Notes under the pieces: generated by a model
Databases searched by the model: none
Seen by the model: the letters and a program-made list of their open reading frames with translations, nothing else
Told to the model about the DNA's origin: nothing
Translations under genes and position numbers: made by a program
Source of the DNA: Armatimonadota bacterium
GTDB lineage: Bacteria > Armatimonadota > Armatimonadia > Armatimonadales > Armatimonadaceae
Length of the DNA stretch: 5,091 bases
NCBI GenBank assembly: GCA_014379275.1
Contig: JACMMA010000850.1
Coordinates: 1-5,091, forward strand
Direction of reading: 5' to 3'
Part shown: positions 1 through 4,303 of the stretch, in pieces
Layout: the number at the start of each line of letters is the position of its first letter
Position numbering within the stretch: the stretch's first letter is position 1

Positions 1-1
1 C

Positions 2-328
2 GTCATGCTCAAGACCAATCCCGGGCTCGGCAAGGCGCCCGGACCCGGCCGGGTTAGGGTGACGCCGGACAGCCGTTCGGTTCTGGTCACCGGCAACGCG
101 ACGAACATGCTCGAGATCGTCGACGCGCAGACCTTGGAACCGAGGCAGGCGATCCCGGTCGAGGCCGGACCTCAGGGAGTCACGATAGCGCCAGACGGTC
201 GAACCGCGTTCGTCGCTAATCTGGGCGCGGGTAGCGTTTCCGTCGTCGATCTAAGCACGGGCAAGGTGTCCCGCAGTATCAAGGTCGGCTCGACGCCCGA
301 GTTCATCCTTTACGCGACGATCCGATAA
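2..328 (+). CDS. YVTN-type beta-propeller repeat protein, C-terminal fragment (5' end outside window)
   Basis: The reading frame is open from the left edge to a TAA at 326-328, giving about 108 residues. It shows blades of the YVTN/NHL-like 40-residue beta-propeller type. Each has a G-P-x-x-V-x-x-(T/A)-P-D-x-R start, then a V-x-N/T-G/A-N strand, then a V-D-x-x-T/S-G-K/L-E turn. The clearest blade is at about residues 59-97 (GVTIAPDGRTAFVAN, then SVSVVDLSTGKV), preceded by another at about 17-57. The ATG at 5 is probably internal, because the repeat pattern is already running there and no Shine-Dalgarno can be assessed. Such proteins are commonly exported and serve as binding scaffolds or, less often, enzymes; the N-terminus that would show export is missing. 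The chain ends normally after the last blade (IKVGSTPEFILYAT), so the 3' end looks intact. The family call is firm, the function unknown. Confidence 0.82.
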   Translation, partial: VMLKTNPGLGKAPGPGRVRVTPDSRSVLVTGNATNMLEIVDAQTLEPRQAIPVEAGPQGVTIAPDGRTAFVANLGAGSVSVVDLSTGKVSRSIKVGSTPEFILYATIR

Positions 329-347
329 TATTCCGCGTGCTCAGCTG

Positions 348-372
348 CCGGATGCGTTCGGTCGTCATCCGG
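348..372. repeat. 7-bp GC-rich hairpin downstream of the propeller gene
   Basis: CCGGATG at 348-354 is perfectly complementary to CATCCGG at 366-372, with an 11-base loop, starting 20 bases after the propeller stop codon. It could help end transcription of the propeller gene. No T-run follows directly (the next one is TTTTTT at 405-410), so it is not a textbook intrinsic terminator. Confidence 0.35.
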
Positions 373-415
373 GTCCTGCACATCGCCTGCTTTATTTGTC
401 CTGCTTTTTTGTCTC

Positions 416-427
416 TGAGACGTCTCA
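416..427. repeat. 12-bp perfect palindrome TGAGACGTCTCA
   Basis: TGAGACGTCTCA is its own reverse complement. It follows the six-T run at 405-410 and overlaps a second small inverted repeat, GTCTC-T-GAGAC (411-421). It lies in the gene-free gap ahead of the frameshifted fragment. A dimeric-regulator site is possible, but a 12-bp palindrome alone is weak evidence. Confidence 0.35.
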
Positions 428-762
428 ATCGAAGTGGACGCGACCGGCATGGTTCACACCGCCGCCTGGGGAGCCGACCGCCAATACGCCTACGGCGTGA
501 CGGCAAACCTCAAGAAGATGGTCTTTGGCGAACAGCCGCTTCACGACGCGCCCGCAGGGAAGGAGCGAGCGAGCAGCAACCGCTTTGCGTCGACGTGATG
601 CGCGCCTGTCTGGTAGCCGCCGGTTACACCCGCGAGATCGAGTTTGGACCGCTCGATCCGAACAACCCGATGGACTCGTGGGCCGATCAAAACGAGTTCA
701 TCTCCAGCACCAAAGCGCGCCGCGCCGCGTTTTGGGTCGGGGTTGGCACGCGAAGCACCTAA
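419..762 (+). pseudogene. Candidate small gene broken by a frameshift, product unrecognised
   Basis: Two abutting frames each look coding, but neither is complete. The first is open from 419 to a TGA at 596-598 and contains ATG at 449 and residues such as WGADRQYAYGVTANLKKM. The second runs to a TAA at 760-762 and reads CVDVMRACLVAAGYTREIEF, then LDPNNPMDSWADQNEF. I counted about 80% G/C at third positions over 431-580 in the first frame and about 77% over 601-759 in the second. The same DNA read in the neighbouring frame gives arginine-rich shadow protein. One lost base (or two gained) between about 555 and 595 would join them into a chain of about 110 residues. The MRACLVAAGY stretch recalls the 'CMxAxGY' ending of small bacterial lipoproteins, a loose resemblance only. 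No good Shine-Dalgarno precedes the ATG at 449. No canonical slippery heptamer is present, so decay or a sequencing error is likelier than programmed shifting. Function unknown. Confidence 0.35.
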
Positions 763-815
763 TTCCGGTCAGGCGCACCAACACATGGTCACAACCCAGC
801 AGAAAGAATACTATC

Positions 816-1628
816 ATGTTACAGCACGTAGAATTAGACCCTCAGACCCCCCTGTTCAGCCAGTTCGCCGACACGCTGGACGAGCCAATCCTCCTTGTCA
901 ACCTCTTCAACGTTGACCACAAAGATAATGAGGAATTCAAGTCCTCCTGGGGAACGGACGCTTCCTTCTTCACCAAACAGCCCGGTTGCCTTTCCGCCCA
1001 GCTACATCAGGGACTTCAAGGAAGCTCCTTATTTCTCAACTACGCGGTATTTGAGAACGCGGCGGCGTTCGCGGCAACTACGAAGCAGCCCGAGTTTCAG
1101 CCCCTGCGTAAGGTCTACCCGGACAGCGCGATTGCCCATCCGCATCTGTTTCGGCGTCTCACCGTTCCCGGCATTTGCGTCGGTGAAGTCAAGAGTCACG
1201 CGGGAATCCGGACAAAGGAACCAAAAACCGGGTTACAGCACGTAGAGTTAGATCCGAACGCCCCCCTGTCCAGCCTGTTTGCCGATACGCTGGACGAGGC
1301 AGTGATTCTCATCAACATTTTTCACGTCGACGCCGCGGATCAGGAAGATTTCAAGCTGGCCTGGGCTGAGGACGCCGCTTTCTTCGCAAGGCAACCCGGC
1401 TACATTTCCGCCCAACTGCACCAAGGTATCCACGGGAGTTCGATGTTCCTTAACTACGCGGTGTTTGAGAACGCGGCGGCGTTCGCGGCAACTACGAAGC
1501 AGCCGGAATTTCAACCACTGCGTAAGGTCTACCCGGACAGCGCGATTGCCCATCCGCATCTATTTCGGCGGCTCACCATCCCTGGCATCTGTGTCGGCGA
1601 GGTCAAGAGCCATAATGGTTCTCAATAA
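816..1628 (+). CDS. Tandem double-domain ABM-like (antibiotic biosynthesis monooxygenase fold) protein
   Basis: The protein has 270 residues and consists of two full-length copies of one domain: residues 2-128 and 140-266, joined by an 11-residue linker (AGIRTKEPKTG). Each copy has the landmarks of ABM-family proteins with a dimeric alpha+beta barrel fold. These are a hydrophobic first strand (ILLVNLF / VILINIF), an acidic helix with F-x-x-x-W, the QPG-x-x-SAQLHQG motif (residues 55-66 and 193-204), the strand FLNYAVFENAAAF, and a closing HLFRRLT(V/I)PGICV segment. Stand-alone relatives are usually about the length of one copy and work as homodimers, so this chain probably folds as a built-in dimer. 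Some ABM proteins are cofactor-independent oxygenases or haem-degrading enzymes; no specific substrate can be read here and many relatives are uncharacterised. No signal peptide is seen, so it is probably cytoplasmic. The ATG at 816 was chosen because MLQHVELDP aligns with the start of copy 2 (GLQHVELDP). The upstream open frame (from 525) is unlike protein. The Shine-Dalgarno is weak (AGAAAGAA, 801-808). Confidence 0.87.
   Translation: MLQHVELDPQTPLFSQFADTLDEPILLVNLFNVDHKDNEEFKSSWGTDASFFTKQPGCLSAQLHQGLQGSSLFLNYAVFENAAAFAATTKQPEFQPLRKVYPDSAIAHPHLFRRLTVPGICVGEVKSHAGIRTKEPKTGLQHVELDPNAPLSSLFADTLDEAVILINIFHVDAADQEDFKLAWAEDAAFFARQPGYISAQLHQGIHGSSMFLNYAVFENAAAFAATTKQPEFQPLRKVYPDSAIAHPHLFRRLTIPGICVGEVKSHNGSQ
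819..1613 (+). repeat. Internal tandem duplication, period 414 bp (819-1199 and 1233-1613)
   Basis: The two 381-bp copies align without gaps at an offset of exactly 414 bp (138 codons). By hand count, the first 213 bp of the copies differ at 63 positions (about 70% identical; 45 of 71 residues). The last 168 bp differ at 18 positions (about 89%; 55 of 56 residues). Two blocks are identical base for base: 1050-1090 with 1464-1504 (41 bp), and 1104-1147 with 1518-1561 (44 bp). The four differences between these blocks are all synonymous. Confidence 0.95.
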
Positions 1629-1908
1629 AACGCGCTGCCATGAAACGGAACTTGGCGTCACCAGTAATGGCGGTCGCTCTCGCAAGTGGACGGAGGATGC
1701 TCGCAACTCAGAAACGGCCTGGCACGACCACAACCCTGACGTGCTATATGTTCAGTTAGAACCGGGCGAAAACCCAAGGGACTGCCTGGCAGTCACCGAC
1801 CTCGAAAAATGCGAAGTGATTTCGATACCCGAAAGCGTTTCCGACGGTGTGCAGTTCACATTATTGCAGTGCGCTTCCAGAAGGAAAGCAGAACGACTTT
1901 GCCTTTGA
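1615..1908 (+). CDS. Small hypothetical ORF overlapping the ABM stop codon
   Basis: This is an open frame of 97 codons plus TGA. Its ATG at 1615 lies inside the last codons of the ABM gene, overlapping it by 14 bases, the arrangement seen in translationally coupled genes. A GAGG at about 1600-1603 is the only Shine-Dalgarno-like element and is a little far from the start. The product has no signal peptide, membrane segment or motif I recognise. Its middle (DVLYVQLEPGENPRDCLAV, then LEKCEVISIPESV) looks protein-like, while its ends look less so, and G/C preference at third positions is only moderate. Its last 53 bases run antisense to the truncated redoxin gene, so at most one of the two is likely to be genuine there. 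It may be a real small protein, the remnant of one, or chance. Confidence 0.3.
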   Translation: MVLNKTRCHETELGVTSNGGRSRKWTEDARNSETAWHDHNPDVLYVQLEPGENPRDCLAVTDLEKCEVISIPESVSDGVQFTLLQCASRRKAERLCL

Positions 1909-2110
1909 GGCTGGCAAGCGATGTCGGCTTTCCGACCGACCACGTGCTGCCTTGAAGCGCGGGAGCCTTCGTGCCAACGTTTCCCGGCGACGCCGCGTTC
2001 GCCGGCGAATTTGCCAGACCGAGCGCTGCGAATGCGATTCCGGTGACCGCCGCCACTGTTGCCATACCACCCAAAAACGATGCCGCTATAGAGGCTTGTA
2101 TTTTTCTCAT
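1856..2110 (-). pseudogene. Secreted thioredoxin-like (redoxin/TlpA-type) protein, truncated before its active site
   Basis: The 84 residues begin with a clear Sec signal peptide: MRK, a hydrophobic stretch (ASFLGGMATVAAVTGIAFAALGLA), and a likely cut after ANA at about residue 39. Then comes the typical start of a redoxin domain: GTKAPALQG, SLASLKGKVVLLSFW. In this family, as in AhpC/TSA and TlpA-like proteins, the FW is followed within a few residues by the redox-active W-C-x-x-C, and the domain runs on for roughly 100 more residues. Here the frame gives only KRTAIM and then TGA. Neither active-site cysteine nor the rest of the fold is present, so thiol-disulphide chemistry is not possible as encoded. 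A +1 shift at this point gives CNNVNCTPSE, which has cysteines but the wrong spacing and no redoxin-like continuation. This suggests the gene was cut by a rearrangement near 1870 rather than by a simple frameshift. The 5' end, including the ribosome binding site, is intact. Confidence 0.7.
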
Positions 2111-2111
2111 C

Positions 2112-2156
2112 GGTTTGTTCCTTTAAAGAATTGACTTCTTGTTTGAAGAACAAACC
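2112..2156 (-). promoter_or_regulatory. Inverted repeat spanning the redoxin leader and ribosome binding site
   Basis: GGTTTGTTC (2112-2120) and GAACAAACC (2148-2156) are perfect 9-bp inverted repeats separated by 27 bases. In the minus-strand mRNA the 3' arm occupies the space between the Shine-Dalgarno and the ATG and covers the last two bases of the Shine-Dalgarno. Folding would therefore hinder initiation. The loop holds smaller competing pairings of 5 bp: GTTTG/CAAAC (2155-2151 with 2145-2141), TTCTT/AAGAA (2150-2146 with 2140-2136), and AAGAA/TTCTT (2140-2136 with 2130-2126). It could be a translational control element or a dimeric-repressor site; both are inference. Confidence 0.4.
2119..2124 (-). 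promoter_or_regulatory. Shine-Dalgarno of the truncated redoxin gene
   Basis: On the minus strand AAAGGA lies 8 bases ahead of the ATG at 2110-2108. It fixes the start and shows that the translation signal of this gene survived its truncation. Confidence 0.7.
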
Positions 2157-2168
2157 ACGTTCGCTGTA

Positions 2169-2190
2169 TAGTTCCCTTGGTGGGGAACTA
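2169..2190 (-). terminator. Hairpin at the stop codon of the GHL6-type gene
   Basis: TAGTTCCC (2169-2176) and GGGAACTA (2183-2190) form a perfect 8-bp stem with a 6-base loop. On the minus strand the stem begins with the TAG stop codon itself (2190-2188). No run of T follows in either direction, so it may be an mRNA 3'-end stabiliser or a weak or Rho-assisted terminator rather than a classic intrinsic one. Confidence 0.45.
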
Positions 2191-4170
2191 CCTTAGAACA
2201 ACCATCTGATGACACTCCAACCGTGGCACGACGAATCGAACCGTGCCGTCTTTGCCGTGCTGGACGGAGATCGCAACGTCCTGCGGTTGTAGGCGCACTT
2301 CCGAGACCGGGTTTAGCAGTCGTAGCGTTACCGAAACGTCGTGAATCGGCAGAATGTCCTCGATCACCTCGATACTCTTGCCGCGCCGGACCGGGGACGC
2401 GTAAAGCAGATGGCAGACGTACCGACTCTCGGCGGGTTGTTCCATCAGGGTCACGATCCCCTGCGCGGGTAGGTTCGTTTGCAACGTTTCGCGACCGGCG
2501 AGGAGGCGACGCAGGGCGAACAGTACGGTTTCGCGGGCAATAAGGCTGCCCATTCCGGCGTACTCGTCGAACAGGTTCCACGCGATATAGATCCCCGCCG
2601 CGCCCTCCGTCATTCCGGGACCACCCCGGTTCTCGCTCGGTGGCGTGTGGCGGTGCGAGCAGAAATGCTCCGCCGTCCGGTTGAAGTAGGAGTCCTGCCG
2701 CTCGCCGTGCGCCGTGCCGAGTGGGGCGAGCGTGATGCGTTGCCCCGGCGCGTAAAATACGTAGCAGGTGTCGGGAGACAGCGCACCGGGCGCGAAGTGG
2801 GGACGGAAGAAGTTCGGGCTGAGCGGGTCCGCTTCCTGCCAGTTCGCCCCTAAATTGAGCACGAACGCGTCCCCGGCTTCGTTCAGGTTGGATTCACCGG
2901 TCGCCAGCACTCTGCCCCCACCGACGACAAACGCCGTGAGCTTCTTTTGGAGGTCCGCCCCGATACGGATCGCGTCCGGCAGGATCACGACTTTGTAGCG
3001 GGCGAAGTCGGTTTCTAAGTCCACGACGTCGAACAGAATCTTGCCCTCCAAAAGCATACGCACCGCGCCCGCGTCGCCTTTGCCGGTGTGCGCCGCCTGC
3101 GACTCGCCGCTGCCCTGTACCCCGGCGGCCTCTTGTGATAACAGCGCGACATCCGCGAGCGGCGTCACGCCCGTACACCACGGCTCCTTTGTTTCGACTT
3201 CGGCGTACGCCGCGCCGATCAGCGCGTAGGTTGCCGGGTCCATCAACCCTTCCGGGTGCAGCTGGTCCCCGACCGAGCAACGCGCCCCGTTCGCCAGCGA
3301 CAACGCCGTTTCGTAGCGCAAGGCGTTCGGGTGCTTGAAGCCGCCGAATTCGCCCCAACTCGTGTGGAATTTGCCGGTCATACCGAGAAAATTCATCCCG
3401 AGGCTCTGGACGTACCGCGCCGAAAGCGGGAAATGGTCGTAGCCCCAGCCGCCGGTCGGCAGGCTTTCCAGTTCCAGATGCGTGTTCATCGTGGCGAGGT
3501 CGCGCCGCCCCTGTGGGATATGCCCCCCATTATGGAACACGGGCAAGCCGGGCTTGATCGCGTCTATTGTCTCCCGCACCCGTCGCGTGTAGTTGGCGTA
3601 GGTCCGTTCGCCCAGCTCTTTCACATGCGCCGGATCGAGCGGGTCTTTCTCCTCACCGCGCAACTGACCGAGGCAGGTGTGGCAGAGACAGGTCCGTACC
3701 CCGACGATATCGAGGAAGATCCCGTCGGGGTCATAGCCCCGTACTACTTCGTCGATCTGGGTGAGCAATTTGTCCAGGTACGGCGTGTTCAAACAGAACT
3801 GGTGGTAGCCGGGTTTCAGGAACGAGTCCACCCAGTTCATGCGGTCGTTCGCGTCGCGGATCAGCCATTCGGGGTGTCGGCGCGCTTCTTTTTCATCGAG
3901 ACCCGCCGAGATGTAGACCGGCGTTTTGACACCGATCTCGTGCGCGGCCTCGATCTGTGCTCTGAGCAGGTCGAACGACAGGTGTGGATGGATTTCGTTC
4001 GCGGTTGTCGGGTGATACGCCCAGCCGTGGTGACACTTGGAAAAGATGGTGATGCTGTCTACGTGTCCGAGGCGTAGCATCTCCTGAAACTGCTCTTTAG
4101 AAAACTGCGACCCGATCCCGGCGATGGCTTCCGACGTATGAAAGTCTAAATGAATCTGGCGAAAACGCAA
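2188..4170 (-). CDS. GHL6-type putative glycoside hydrolase with beta-galactosidase trimerisation-like domain
   Basis: The protein has 660 residues, no signal peptide, and is probably cytoplasmic. Residues about 1-320 form a TIM-barrel-like region of the hypothetical glycosyl hydrolase 6 (GHL6) type. It contains HLDFHTSE (8-14), TIFSKCHHGWAYHPT (41-55), PVYISAGLDE (84-93), DGIFLDIVG (149-157), a C-x-C-x-x-C motif (C161, C163, C166), HNGGH (213-217), and HLELESLPTGGWGYDHFP (231-248). E233 and E235 or D154 are plausible catalytic acids; this assignment is inference. Residues about 335-450 look like the Rossmann-like beta-galactosidase trimerisation domain (KVVILPDAIRI, VGGGRVLATGES). Residues about 565-660 form a beta-rich C-terminal domain. 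A Gly/Ser/Ala-rich stretch at about 349-370 looks like a flexible insertion. The start is TTG at 4170-4168, chosen for the strong Shine-Dalgarno 8 bases upstream and because MRFRQIHLDFHTSE matches the usual family beginning. It lies downstream of a GH2 glycosidase on the same strand. Substrate unknown; few members of this family are characterised. Confidence 0.88.
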   Translation of the reverse strand: MRFRQIHLDFHTSEAIAGIGSQFSKEQFQEMLRLGHVDSITIFSKCHHGWAYHPTTANEIHPHLSFDLLRAQIEAAHEIGVKTPVYISAGLDEKEARRHPEWLIRDANDRMNWVDSFLKPGYHQFCLNTPYLDKLLTQIDEVVRGYDPDGIFLDIVGVRTCLCHTCLGQLRGEEKDPLDPAHVKELGERTYANYTRRVRETIDAIKPGLPVFHNGGHIPQGRRDLATMNTHLELESLPTGGWGYDHFPLSARYVQSLGMNFLGMTGKFHTSWGEFGGFKHPNALRYETALSLANGARCSVGDQLHPEGLMDPATYALIGAAYAEVETKEPWCTGVTPLADVALLSQEAAGVQGSGESQAAHTGKGDAGAVRMLLEGKILFDVVDLETDFARYKVVILPDAIRIGADLQKKLTAFVVGGGRVLATGESNLNEAGDAFVLNLGANWQEADPLSPNFFRPHFAPGALSPDTCYVFYAPGQRITLAPLGTAHGERQDSYFNRTAEHFCSHRHTPPSENRGGPGMTEGAAGIYIAWNLFDEYAGMGSLIARETVLFALRRLLAGRETLQTNLPAQGIVTLMEQPAESRYVCHLLYASPVRRGKSIEVIEDILPIHDVSVTLRLLNPVSEVRLQPQDVAISVQHGKDGTVRFVVPRLECHQMVVLR

Positions 4171-4178
4171 AATAGATG

Positions 4179-4185
4179 CTCCTCT
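4179..4185 (-). promoter_or_regulatory. Shine-Dalgarno deciding the TTG start of the GHL6-type gene
   Basis: On the minus strand AGAGGAG is followed by 8 bases and then TTG (4170-4168). No in-frame ATG or GTG lies nearby upstream, so this element supports TTG as the true start. Confidence 0.75.
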
Positions 4186-4208
4186 GCAAGGGGTTATTGC
4201 TGGAGGAG

Positions 4209-4237
4209 ATTATATACGAATTGAAGGGAATTGAGAA
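4209..4237 (-). promoter_or_regulatory. Possible sigma-70-type promoter for the GHL6-type gene
   Basis: On the minus strand a perfect TATAAT (4214-4209) sits 17 bases after TTCTCA (4237-4232), a 4-of-6 match to TTGACA. Initiation would fall near 4202, giving a leader of about 30 bases before the TTG start. The -35-like element lies inside the left arm of the large palindrome, so a cruciform would interfere with it. The -10 match is good; the -35 is weak. Confidence 0.45.
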
Positions 4238-4303
4238 GTAGTAGAGATCCGGAGGCCCCCCAATCTTGGGGGGCCTCCGGATCTCTACTACTTCTCAATT
4301 CCC
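4226..4303. repeat. Perfect 38-bp inverted repeat with a 2-base centre
   Basis: Positions 4226-4263 are the exact reverse complement of 4266-4303, with only TC (4264-4265) between them; pairing ends at A4225 against G4304. The arms begin GGGAATTGAGAAGTAGTAGA and end with six C and AA at the centre. The right arm includes the last four codons and the TAG stop of the GH2 gene (4302-4288 on the minus strand). The transcript could form a very stable stem there that would strongly affect the 3' end, and the site may act as a terminator. It lacks a following T-run on either strand: after the stem the minus strand reads TTCAATTCGT. It lies between two same-strand glycosidase genes. Other explanations are an inverted duplication by template switching or an assembly artefact. 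Confidence 0.95.

Noticed and set aside
551..575. Programmed -1 frameshift site joining the two segments of the 419-762 fragment
   Set aside because: The junction contains purine runs (GGGAAGGAG) but no X-XXY-YYZ slippery heptamer and no clear downstream stem. A lost base explains it more simply.
525..815. Upstream extension of the ABM frame to 367 codons
   Set aside because: The extra part is arginine-rich and protein-unlike, and overlaps better coding frames. The domain begins exactly at the ATG at 816, as shown by its match to copy 2.
819..1613. Assembly duplication as the origin of the double ABM domain
   Set aside because: The copies differ at about 30% of bases in their first half and carry many silent differences, so they are true separate sequences and not one read region assembled twice.
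1752..2153. Minus-strand open frame of 133 codons across the redoxin region
   Set aside because: It is out of frame with the clear signal peptide and redoxin start and has no good start signal. Its C-terminal CNNVNC stretch lacks the CxxC spacing of a redoxin.
3256..4077. Plus-strand open frame of 273 codons opposite the GHL6-type gene
   Set aside because: It is exactly in codon register with the minus-strand gene, where GC-rich coding DNA rarely produces antisense stops. Its protein shows no family features, while the opposite strand has clear conserved motifs.
4186..4200. GCAAGGGGTTATTGC as a possible operator
   Set aside because: Only the outer four bases on each side pair and the inner part does not, so it is no better than chance.
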